Source: Petaurus breviceps papuanus (lineage: Eukaryota > Chordata > Mammalia > Diprotodontia > Petauridae). From it: 64,000 nucleotides of DNA. Location of the stretch: the NCBI GenBank assembly GCA_028583685.1, contig JAMXIF010000032.1, forward strand, positions 8,578,756-8,642,755. The letters run 5' to 3'. Within the stretch, counting starts at the first letter, position 1. Each line of letters starts with the position of its first letter. This document shows, piece by piece, positions 24,140 to 34,405 of the stretch. The notes under the pieces were generated by a model, which was not told the DNA's origin, did not search any database, and was given only the letters and a program-made list of their open reading frames with translations. The position numbers were made by a program, and so were the translations under genes.

Positions 24140-26332
24140 AAGTATTTTATTTGTATTAATTTATTGATAGGCATCAATAAATATAAACTTCAAAATACAA
24201 AAAAAGTGGATTATATATGAAACCATGAATCTACCACATAGTTTGTTAGGTTTTTTGACCATGTGTCCAATTTCAGATAGCTGTAACAGCACTTCCTTTC
24301 CTGTCTCCATCTCTCTACTGAATTTCCTTTTGCTCTCTTGTGTCAAGTATTTTTACATATTTCACTGATAACACTTCTTTTCCTTGTTCTTTATCATTGT
24401 TCTATTCTTCCCCCACCACACACACACATACACAATCTCCTCTTCCTCAGTGAAAGGGCTACTTTGTAACTAATAAATATTAGTGAAGCAAAAGTTTTAT
24501 CTGTTGGTTCTAAAAATGGGACTCATTCTGTATCTGTGGCCCATCACCTCTCCCACAGAGGTGAGAAATATGTAAAGCATTTATTTTAATGCCCCTAAAT
24601 GTCAAATCAGATAAGTTCTGTTTGCCATGGAGGTGAAATGAACCCGTGGGCCTGAGCCCATGGTAATACCAAGTCATTCTTGGCAATTTATTTTCTTCTT
24701 CCACCATGAGTGCTACTCTTGCCATTATGCTATATGTAGGTATCTGAGACCTAATCCACCCCCAAATGAGATACTAAAATCATTGAAAAGTTCCACTTGG
24801 AGTAAATATATTTGGTCTTTTTTAAAATGGGGTAAGGGACCATAATGGTTTTTCATGCCTCTGTCTCTGAGTTGGTACAAAAAAATTCCAGATAACACCA
24901 AAAAATTACCAAATGCTGTAGGAATGTGCTTTAGGGGCCTGAAGCACTTTAGATTAATTGGTTTTGCACATATAGAGGAATTTTCTGGCCAGGGGCAATA
25001 AACACAGTTTTCAGGGTAAAGAGAAAGCCCTGAGCTCATCACTTCTTTCCCTAAAAGACGGGATGACTGTCTACCAGTGCCTGCTTCATTTAGCTCAGAT
25101 CAGATGGAAGGTGAACGGGCTTCATTTTTTCCCTCTGTGTTCCAGGAGCACACCGGTTTTCCTGCTTTATGACTCCATAAACTTTGTGTAGGACATGAGG
25201 AAGGAGGCAGGAAAGGACAAATGAGTGGGAAGGAAAGGCAGGCACAAAGACACAATTAACCGCAAAATCGTAACCCATGTTACCAAAGGGTCTGCTATAG
25301 AAGACTGCTTTTCCTTTAGTTTTTGAAACAGTTTTCCTAGTTGGAACTTTCAAGAGAGGATGTGGTACTCCATTGATTAGAAGTCTCTTGGGTGAGGGAG
25401 AAGAATGGTAGCTCATACCAAGTAGTATAATACCTTTTTCTAGATGAGGAACCTGAGACTGAGGTTTACTTTTGCATGGTTCCATAGCTAGATGTATCAA
25501 AGCTAAGAACGGTACCCAGCTCCCAACTCTTAACTACAGCACTCTTTCTACCGCTCTGCTCTTGGTCACATGGATAAGGGAAGTGATGGAGATGTTCCAT
25601 AGCCAGGACAGCTTTGATGGTGTCCCACTTGGGGTGAGGCTCAGAACATCACTCATATCTTTGCCTCCCAATTGGGGAGTAGTTTTGGTTTTTTTCTGGG
25701 CAGGCACATGGCAGCTACATCTCTTGGCAGCCCTTCTGGACTTAATAGAAGTTAGCAGAAGTCATTCCAGGAAAAAAGATGTCTTCAGTGGCAGGGCTTT
25801 CATACCTTTTCCTTGGATGACTGTAAGTAGCATTTGCATTTTTTTAAAGAGAAACTGAGTAACTGGGTCATATGGAAGTGGCCCATGATGGAATTTGAAC
25901 TCTGGTGTTAGGCTTACCTGGATGGGAACCTGGCCTTTGGCAGGTATGCAAACGCATATGGCAAGTACCATTGCTATGCAGCTGTGACCATGAGACTGGG
26001 ATCTCTCAGCTTCCTTCTGTGGAAGAAGTGGTTATCTCAACTCCATCTTTCTGCAAAGGTAGCATAAATGAAGGTGTTTCCCTGACTTGTGCATGAAGGG
26101 ATCTGTGGTCATTACTGGTTATGTGTTCATTTTCATCAGGGCAATATCCTGAAACTTCCCTAGCATCAGTGCCAAGTGCCTACGGATGGACCAAGAAACC
26201 CCTCACTCTTTTTCTCTCTCAAGAGCCCTTTATTGTGACAAGGCCTTCTTGTATCCTGAAGGATCCCTTAGAACCACTTTAAGATCTTAAGTTCAGTGTT
26301 GCAGTTGTGGTTGCAAAAAATATCTCGTCTCT
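24140..26332. other. Intergenic, mostly unique
   Basis: No supported gene. A weak antisense MIR ('agatgaggaacctgagactg') lies at about 25440-25560. ORFs up to 136 codons here match no protein I know and have no splice or coding context. Confidence 0.5.
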
Positions 26333-26494
26333 TGAGGCAACTAGGTGATGCAGTGAATAGAGCACAGCCCTGGAGTCAGGAGGACCAGAGTTCAAATCCA
26401 GCCTCAGACACTTAACACTTACTTAGCTCTGTGACCTTGAGCAAGTCACTTAACCCCAACTGTCCTGCCCTCCCCCTCTAAAAAAAAAAAAAAG
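26333..26494 (+). mobile_element. Marsupial tRNA-headed SINE
   Basis: 'gcaactaggtgatgcagtga', 'ggagtcaggaggaccagagt' and 'gagcaagtcacttaacccca', with an A-rich tail. An imperfect duplication of the form aaaaaatatctcgtctctt surrounds it. Confidence 0.88.
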
Positions 26495-27424
26495 AAAAAA
26501 ATCCCATCTCTTCATTGGAAAATGTCAGCCCTTAATCAGGAACAGTAGTATAGGTTAGGAAAAACAACAGATATTAGAAAAGCTATATCAACCTGATCTT
26601 GGAGTGCATTATATAATATATAAATGAATGTTTAATGATATTTTATTTTAATAAATAATGCAAATAAATTGGATGATATTTACATATAGATAATTATATT
26701 CTGAAAAAAATTTATCTTATTCAAGTATTAACATTCTTCAAACCTATACAGTTTGTGTTGTACCCTTGGAGAAGTCTGATCGAGCATTAAGAATTTGTGT
26801 GCTCCATAATCACCTCTCTGGAGTTTCTTCATCTCTAAATTGAAGGTGACTGTTGACCTTCATTCCTGCCATAACTATGTGACTTTATGATCCAAGAAAG
26901 AATCAAGAAGGGGATTCTTCCATTTCCAGTCTTGTGCTGCTGGGCTGTTTTGGCTTTGACCCAGGATGCCTTCAGCTTCACCTGTGTTCATGTAGATTAA
27001 TCTAGTACAGATAACAGGTATAAGTCAGGGATGGAGTCCAGTTTTGCATAGGCTAACTAGTGGCCCACTGTACACCAAGCGTCAGGAGCCTTCTTCTTAG
27101 TACCTTCATCACAACCTGACCCTCTTTCTGGATTTCTATAGTCATCTGGGATAATTAGCATTTATGTTTCAGAACATAAATACATCATTTCCCCCATTGA
27201 GTTCTGTGGTCTGAAAAAAAAAGAAAAATAATTTTAGTCATGCCCCTGGGAGTACTTAAGCTGGGAGACTTCATTAACTAAAGAGATTATGGTTAATGAG
27301 TGTGAGCAAGCCTTAGCAGAAGAGGATTGCTTTTCCTCACTGATCTTTTCCCTGCTTTTCCTTCTTTCCTTTGTTCAGTTAGAGTGGAATGATAGTAATT
27401 CCTATCTATTTAATTCTTTAAGAT
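26495..27424. other. Intergenic, nothing recognised
   Basis: AT-rich at 26600-26720; no supported gene or repeat. Confidence 0.5.
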
Positions 27425-27570
27425 TCATAAAACACTTTGCTTACTCTGTGAAGTAGGTATCATTTATATTCACGCCATCTTTAAGATGAGGAAACAGAGA
27501 AGTTAAGCGATTTACCTATAACCACACTACTAATAAACAGAACTGGTACTAGAAACCAGCTTTCTTCCCC
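27425..27570 (-). repeat. MIR/CORE-SINE, antisense
   Basis: 'taaaacactttgcttactct', 'agatgaggaaacagagaagt' and 'actggtactagaaaccagct' follow the reverse-complement MIR order. Confidence 0.65.
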
Positions 27571-28170
27571 CTACATGATGCTGATTCTTGTATAAACAAA
27601 GCCTCTGTCAAAATCTAAACTTTGGATCCCCACCAAATGCTCAGTGCTCTTCAATGGAAGGCACTTAACATTTATTATTCTTCAGAATCTCAGAGTTGGA
27701 AGGAAATTGGATGGTAACCTAATCCAATCCATAACCCATTCCCTGAACCCCTAGCAACTGTTGTTTGTTCCTGGGCTTTTAGCTCTAGTCTAGTCAGAAT
27801 GTTTAGATTTCCTGTAAGAAATGATTTAGGAAAAATTAGTTGCTTGCTGGTCATGTGGTTAGGCAACAGCAGTTCCCCAGAAAAGCAGCCTCTCTGAAAC
27901 AGGGTCTTCCAAGGAATTATAGCCCTGCCCTGGCCTAGCCTTTCCACCTCCATTCTGCCTCCATGCTGACCATGCTGTAAATAGTTTTTCTTTAGTGCTT
28001 ATGAGCCTTTCCTGGCTATTGTCATTACTTTTTCCGTTGGAAATTTCTCTAAGGATTATCTAAGAAGCCAACCCAGGAGACTGCTTCAGTAGAATACAGC
28101 AGGCACACAACCTGCACATTGCACTGTATCATATGAAAGATCAGAAAAGAACATGACTTGTAAGTTCTTC

Positions 28171-28557
28171 GGCAGCTCGATGGTACAGTGACGAGGATGC
28201 TGGACTTGGGGTCAAAAAGATCTGAATTCGGGGCGGCCAGGTAGCACAGTGAGTAAGAGCACTGGCCCCAGAGTCGGGATGACCTGGGGATAGAATCTGG
28301 GCTCAGACACTTAGCACCCACCCAGAAACACCTGGCCGTGTAACCTTGAGCAAGTTACTTAACCCCAATTGCTTTAAAAAAAAAAAAAAGATCTGAATTC
28401 AAATTGTGCCTCAGACACTTACTGTGACCCTGGGCAGGCCATGTAACCTCTCAGCTTCTATAAAATGGAAGTAATAAGAATGTCTACTTCTTGGGGTTTT
28501 TATAAGGATCAAATGAGATAATAAATGTAAAGCACTGGAAGCGCCATATAAATATTA
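28171..28557 (+). repeat. CORE-SINE split by a younger SINE
   Basis: The 5' part 'ggcagctcgatggtacagtg' is followed, after the inserted SINE, by 'tgcctcagacacttactgtg' and 'aaggatcaaatgagataata'. These are continuous in the family. Confidence 0.85.
28230..28384 (+). mobile_element. SINE, 'gtcgggatgacctgg' subfamily, nested
   Basis: Starts ggggcggccaggtagcacag, carries 'agagtcgggatgacctgggg' and ends in an A tail. A perfect 16-bp duplication aaaaagatctgaattc (28214-28229 and 28385-28400) lies within the host CORE-SINE. This is the cleanest evidence in the window that the subfamily is younger than CORE-SINEs. Confidence 0.93.
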
Positions 28558-28659
28558 ACACGGTAGAAATGTCAATCAGTTCAGCATCTTTGCCAGGCAG
28601 GAGTTAAGGAACATTCATTCTGGGGCATCCTGTTCAATCACCTGATTGCAAAGGTGTTA

Positions 28660-29225
28660 ATCACATTTGTTTGGCATCCAGATTCACCACCACAGGCCTC
28701 ATCCCCAGGTCTGCTTATCCAACCCTAGTCCTTGTCCTGAGCTGCAGTGCCAAATCCCCAGCAGTTTTGGGGACACTTGGACATGGATGGTACTGTAGAT
28801 TCAACATGTCCAGAATTCAACCCCCTGCAAAAATCCCTACAAACTTCCTTACCACAGGACACTAGTATGCTCTCACCCAGGTTTGTCATTGTCACCCTCA
28901 ACTCATCATTCTCCAATACATTCAATCCTTCGCCAGATCTTTCTACCTTCACAACGTCACTTGTGCTGCCTTCGCTCAGAGCACTTATTCTTTAAGGCTC
29001 AGCTCAGGTGTCATCTCCTCTGGGTAGCTTTCCCTGGTCTGTCCACACCCCCATCTCCTATCTCCTTTGCTGTCACCACTCCCTATCTGTACATACCATC
29101 TACCCTAGGAAATGTGGACTCCCAAGGGGCAGGGACAAGTTTTTTGGTGTCTCTAGATCTAGCCACTTAGGACAGTGCCTTGCCCCTAATAGGTAGTTAG
29201 TAAAAGTTTATTGAATTGAATTGAA
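28660..29225 (+). repeat. L2 LINE 3' region
   Basis: 'gtttgtcattgtcaccctca', 'aggctcagctcaggtgtcat', 'aaggggcagggacaagtttt' and 'ttagtaaaagtttattgaat' follow the L2 3'-end order. Confidence 0.8.
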
Positions 29226-29467
29226 TTTTCTACCTCAAGTGACCAGCTGATAAATCATGCCATGCCAGACCAGACACATGTGGCCTTTTGCCTGACTATA
29301 CTTTCATCGATGGAGCCACTCACGAATAAGTTCCCCAGCATGGAGTATTATGATTAGGAGGAAAAGGGACATGACAAAAACAATTTCTCTGTTTCTTGAA
29401 ATTCAATAAGTGGTGTGTAATATATTGAGAGAAACCAGCTTGCTATCTGCTCTCTTTGTGTCTTCTC

Positions 29468-29625
29468 CATAATTTTTTTTTTTTTGCTTTTTGGAGGGCA
29501 GTTAGGGTTAAGTGACTTGCCCAAGGTCACACAGCTAGTTTTTGTGTTAAGTGTCTGAGGCTGGATTTGAACTCAGGTCTTCCTGACTCCAGGGCCAGTG
29601 CTCTGCTCACAGTGCCCTGGTATAA
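29468..29625 (-). mobile_element. Marsupial tRNA-headed SINE
   Basis: Antisense: T-run, 'gggttaagtgacttgcccaa', 'tttgaactcaggtcttcctg', ending near 'ctcacagtgccctgg'. Confidence 0.85.
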
Positions 29626-30052
29626 GTCTGGGGTTCCTCCAGTATGACCCCATATGGGACCTCCTCTTGCTCCTGTGGCATGCTCCTGCCTTACCCCTGC
29701 TGTCTGTCTCCCTATGCTAAGCCAGGCTAGACAAAGACCTCACTGTGACTTTTTCTGAATTTCCCCACCAGGATTCAATATGGTGCATTTTCTATATCTG
29801 TTTGTAGAAGTGTGTGGAGAGGAATTCACCACTCTGCTTCCTAGTACTCTGCCATCTTGGCTTTACTATGCCAGTTCAACTGAGCAACTCTCTTCTAAAG
29901 GGATTTTCCATGCTCCTAATTTGATCTCAATCACTGAAAACCGACTATGTGCAAAACACTATCCGCCCCAAAAGACAGATATCTTGATGGAGAGGAAAGG
30001 GCATAAAGCATTTCTGATGTCTATGAGTCATACTTAAAAATATGGAGAAGAT
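29626..30052. other. Intergenic, nothing recognised
   Basis: Unique sequence with no supported feature. Confidence 0.45.
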
Positions 30053-30205
30053 GGGGGCAGTTAGGTGGTGCAATGAATAGAATACTTGCCCTGGAATCAA
30101 GAGGACCTGAGTTCAAATCCAGCCTCAGACACTTAACACTTACTAGTCGTGTGACCTTGAGCAAGTCATTTAACCCAAATTTCCCCTCCAAATAGAAAAA
30201 AAAAT
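30053..30205 (+). mobile_element. Marsupial tRNA-headed SINE
   Basis: 'gggggcagttaggtggtgca', 'agaggacctgagttcaaatc' and 'gagcaagtcatttaacccaa', with a short A-rich tail. Confidence 0.88.
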
Positions 30206-30421
30206 CGTGAAAAATGAGAGTCAACATCTTAGTAAAGGAAACACAAGAAAATACTGAAGAAAATAACGCCTTAAAAACAGAGTAGGCCAAAATGTAAAAG
30301 AGGTCCAAAAAGTCAGTGAGGAGAAGAATTCCTTAAAAAGCAAAACTGACCAAATGGAAAAGGAGGTCCAAAAGCTCACTAAAGAAATTAATTCCTTAAA
30401 AATCAGAATTGAGCAAATGCA

Positions 30422-30712
30422 AAACGTCTGCCACAAGCAGATGAAGACTTCCCCTGGTGGAATGGGCAGATGACAATAATTTGTTCCAATGGCCACAAAG
30501 GCAGCTGAAGCAGAGACTATTAAGTGTTTAGAGCTTTGTCAGACATCAAAGAGGTCAAGCTATCAGCAATTGTCTTGCCACTGGACTTTGATGACCCTGG
30601 AAGAGGGAGTGAGGCTGATGACTTTGTGCAATAATGGATCACCTAAATCCAAGTCACACACAAGTCAAGACATCACCCTGTGATATCAGTGGTCCTCTTT
30701 TGAAAACAAAGG
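30422..30712 (-). repeat. Unnamed marsupial interspersed repeat, antisense
   Basis: Antisense text 'ttgccactggactttgatga' and 'gatatcagtggtcctctttt'. A second copy in the + orientation starts near 63855 ('gaagagaaccaatgacatca'). I recognise it as common in marsupial DNA but cannot name the family. It lies inside the L1 remnant. Confidence 0.6.
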
Positions 30713-31117
30713 AAAAAACCAGGAAGAAGTAAAAAACCTTGCCCAAGCAACAAACTCCTTGAAAATTAAAATGGACCAAATAGAAGCCAATGACTCCATG
30801 AGGTAACAAGAAATATTAAAACAAACTCAAAGGGCTAAAAAAAAATGGAAGAAAATGTGTTATACCAAAAACAACTGACCTGGAAAACAACAGATCAAAG
30901 AGAAAACATTTAAGAATCATTGGATTATCTGAATATCTTGGCCAATAAGCTGAGACATCATTTTAAAAAATCTTAAAACTTAAAAACCTTTAAAACTTGA
31001 AACTAGATCTCTTTGAACCAAAGAACAAAGTAGAAATAGAAAAAATCCATCAGTCAACTCCTGAAAGAATCCCCAAAGTGAAAGCTTCCAGAAACATCAC
31101 AGCAAAAATTATAGCTT

Positions 31118-31285
31118 AGAGGCGGCTAGGTGGAGCAGTGAGTAGAGTGCCGACCCTGGAGTCAGGAGGACCTGAGTTCAAATCCAGCCTCAGACACTTA
31201 ACACACAGACACACAAAACTAGCCTTGTGACCTTGGGCAAGTTACTTAACCCCAATTGCCCTCCAAAAAGCTCAAAAAAACAATT
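31118..31285 (+). mobile_element. Marsupial tRNA-headed SINE inside L1
   Basis: 'ggcggctaggtggagcagtg', 'gagtcaggaggacctgagtt' and 'gggcaagttacttaacccca'. It interrupts the L1 ORF1-region remnant. Confidence 0.88.
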
Positions 31286-31729
31286 AAAGCTTACAGATCA
31301 AAAATAAAAAATAAAATGCTACAAGCAGTCACAAAGAAAGAATTCACATGCCAGGAATCACACATGATTTAGCAGGCACTACCCCCATAAGGAATATTCC
31401 AAAAAGCGGAGGATATAGACTTAAAAACAAGAATAATCTACCCAGCAGAACGAAGTATAATCCTACAAGGGAAAAATAAGTCTTCAATGAAATAGAGAAC
31501 TTCCAAGCATTCTTGGAGGAAAGAACACAGCTGTAGAGGAACTTTGCAGTTCAAGCCCAAGAGTGAAGAGAAACGAATGAAAAAAGAAAAAAGACCAAGC
31601 ACGGACAAACTGTTTACATTCAGATATGGGTAAATGAGTCATGTGTCTCCTCTGAACCTTTCATCTTCAGTATCCACAGAGGAAATTCAATTAGACAGGG
31701 CCTAGGAATCGTTCTTGCTATGTCCTGGG

Positions 31730-31997
31730 ACAAGGAGGTGGTACAGTGGATAGAATGCTGGGTCTGGAGTCAGGGAGAGCTAAATTCAAATCCAGCCTCA
31801 GACACTGCCTAGCTGTGTGACCCTGGGCAAGTCACTTAACTTCTGTTTGCCTCATTTTCCTCAATTGTGGGAACAATGGGGATGATAATAGCACCCACTC
31901 CAAGGGTTGTTTTTGTGAGGGTCAGATGAGATAATAATTGTAAAGCACTCAGCATAGTGTCTGGTACATGGTGAGTGCTATGTAAATGTTATCATCA
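31730..31997 (+). repeat. CORE-SINE (long form)
   Basis: A tRNA-like head and 'ctgggcaagtcacttaactt' are followed by the CORE/3' part: 'ggggatgataatagcaccca', 'agatgagataataattgtaa' and 'gagtgctatgtaaatgttat'. Confidence 0.85.
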
Positions 31998-32299
31998 TGA
32001 GTGTGGTGATTATGATGTCTTGATGATCTTAAGAATGGAAGGAGGAATATCCTGAGGGGAGGGGGCAGGGTTATGATCTCACATAACCAGAGTGCACAAC
32101 TAGGTACAAACAAGGAGGGTGATATGGGGCAGGAGAGTGGCTGACACTTGAACTTCACTCGGGGGAACTGACCAAAGGGACACACACAGTTGGGCAGAGA
32201 AAGACTTTTCACTCAGCAAGGAAATAAGAGGCGAAAGGGTGAGGAGGAATTAGAGAAAGAATAAATGAGAGGCAGAGGGGGCAGGATTAGTCCTAAGCA

Positions 32300-32695
32300 A
32301 GACGTTCTAAGGATATATAAAAATATTTACCGTTCTTTTTGAAGTGACACAGAATGGGAATCTGGAGAGGTGCCCATAAATGGGGGAAGGGATGGACAAG
32401 TCATGGCATATGAATGTGATGGAACACTGTTGTGCAGAGCCCTTATCAGCATAATGACCAGCCAGGATTGCAGAGGACTCATGGTGAGACATGCCACCCA
32501 CCCCCTGAGGGAGAAGTGAAGAACTCAGAATGCAGAGCGAGACTGTCTAAAACAGCGCAGATGCAGGAATTTGATTGTACATCTGCATGTTTGCAATGGG
32601 CCTTGCTTTTCCCTGGTTCTCAATTGGGGGTCAGGGCTTGGTGTTGGAGACAGATCTTGAATGACTAAAACAAAAATGTTGTATAATAAAAACAC
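32300..32695 (+). repeat. L1 ORF2 end/3' UTR fragment
   Basis: 'aggtgcccataaatggggga', 'tatgaatgtgatggaacact' and 'aatgaccagccaggattgca' resemble the marsupial L1 3' end. A 'aatgttgtataataaaaa' terminus follows. Confidence 0.65.
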
Positions 32696-33748
32696 GCTGC
32701 TCTGCAGGCTCATCCTATTTTCTCATCACCCCTGGCCAGGAGCACTCCCTTTTCCTCCCACCTCTGCTTTCTTTCTGGAAACCCAACTGTTTTGAGGGGT
32801 GGCAAAGTCCTAGAGGTATCAGAGTGTGCATAGCCCTGCATAGCAAGAAAGTTTGTTTAGATGCCTTTTTAGCTTCCTGACTGCGTATGTGCTATCTAGA
32901 TGTGGTGCAAGTTGTCCTTGACCCATGGGTGAGGTGGGTAGTGTGATGGAGGCACATAGCTAGATGTTAGAGTTTGCTGAAGATGAGCTCTAGCTCACAG
33001 AAGCCTGGAGTGGAGGAGAATGGCCTGTTCTCTGCTAAAAGCAGGGGCATTTGAAAGCTCCATCCACACTCAAAGTCACCCACTCCTAGGATGTCCCAAA
33101 CCTCTCCCATTTGCCTATCTTCAGACAGTGCCAGAGGCTTTTGGTCCATTGCCAAACAAAGCTTCCAGAGAAGAAACATGACCCTAGTTAAGCTTTGATG
33201 GTTTAGTCACAGGAGACCTTTAGCTGGGTGAAATAGAGATAAAGGTTTCTGAACCTGCCCAGAAGAGGGAAAGGAGAAAGGGAAAGGTAACCTTGTCTTT
33301 AGTGGAGGGAGAGAAAGGCACCTCCTTCAATAAAAGAAGGAATTCTCCAGCATTACACAAAACTGGAAATCCCGTTGCAGAAAGACCAAAATCCAAATTG
33401 TGTTCCTCTGTCCCCAAGCCTGATCACCACCCCCACTCTCGCCACCCTGCAGTCTGCCTTCGGGTCCAGCAGGATCATTTCTGATCTCAAATCGGTGACA
33501 TCAGACAAGGGCATGAGGAGCTTGGACCCTCCTACAATCACTGCTTCTCCCTTCCCCCTCACTACAGACGGGACAGGGAGGAGCTTGTAGGAAACAGGTT
33601 TCAGTTATCTGCTGAGTAGCTTTGACAGAAGAGTTCACAGGAACTGTTTTGATTCTTCTCTATTTCTCATGTCTTCTCTTGAACTTGCTTATCACTGGCA
33701 GTTGATCCGCTCAAGGGTTTTCCTGTGAAAGCCTTGAGTGTGTAGCAA

Positions 33749-33796
<48 letters not shown>

Positions 33797-34064
33797 CCTC
33801 TCGACTGTTACCAGGAACAGCATAGAAATCGCCCCACTTCTGCTTTGCTTGTTGGCCCTGGTTCAATGTGTGGCATGTACAAAAATGGTAAGATGATCCT
33901 CAGGTGTGTTTCCATGTTGGCCAACCTTTCCCTCCTCCATAGTGAGGACCCAGCCCTAGATATATGCATAGGTAGGGTGTGGCTTATTCTGAATAGCTCA
34001 TGATATCAGCCTTCCTGACTGGGATCCAGCATGTTTCATGGATGGACCTTAAAGGTAGGTGCCA
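32696..34064. other. Intergenic, mostly unique, with a (CT)n tract
   Basis: No supported gene. A pure (CT)n run lies at 33752-33785, extended imperfectly to about 33802. Confidence 0.55.
33752..33802. repeat. (CT)n microsatellite
   Basis: Seventeen uninterrupted CT units, then an interrupted C/T continuation. Polypurine on the opposite strand. Confidence 0.95.
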
Positions 34065-34158
34065 TCTTCAAGCTAGATCTAGAGTTCAAAGGGACCTCAG
34101 AAACCATCTAGCTCAACTCCACCATCTAACACTTGGAGACCAAAGGCTCGGAGAATGT
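34065..34158 (-). repeat. MIR fragment, antisense
   Basis: 'tagagttcaaagggacctca' and 'catctagctcaactccacca' resemble the antisense MIR 3' half. Confidence 0.55.
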
Positions 34159-34159
34159 G

Positions 34160-34372
34160 AGGCAGCTGGTCACCCAGTGGAGAGAGCACTGGCCTGGAGT
34201 CAGGAAGACCTGACTTGGTGTCTACCCTCTGGCACCTACTAGCTGTGTGACCCTGGGTGAGTCACTTAATCTCTGCTTCAGTTTCATATGAGGTTAAATA
34301 ATGGCACCTAACTCATAGGGGTGTTGTAAAAATTGAATGAAATATTTGCTAAAAAATAGCATTTAAGTAGGC
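34160..34372 (+). repeat. CORE-SINE
   Basis: 'ctggagtcaggaagacctga', 'agctgtgtgaccctgggtga' and 'aactcataggggtgttgtaa' follow CORE-SINE order. Confidence 0.75.
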
Positions 34373-34405
34373 CCTCCCTTCCTCTTGTAACTTGCCCGAA
34401 GTAAA

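Larger units (their letters stand above)
30206..31620 (+). mobile_element. L1 (or HAL1) ORF1-region remnant
   Basis: Broken reading frames give coiled-coil text such as NSLKSKTDQMEKEVQKLTKE near 30330-30390. A degenerate 'acctggaaaacaacagatca' block (about 30878) follows, corresponding to the DLENRSRR-type ORF1 motif. The distal part (31290-31620) has the 'ggaatattccaaaaagcgga' and 'aagaataatctacccagcag' text typical of the ORF1 C-terminal region. An unnamed repeat (30422-30712) and a SINE (31118-31285) interrupt it. No frame is intact. Confidence 0.78.

Noticed and set aside
33752-33802. CRISPR-like or tandem gene array
   Set aside because: It is a simple (CT)n microsatellite with no spacer structure; no CRISPR array exists in the window.
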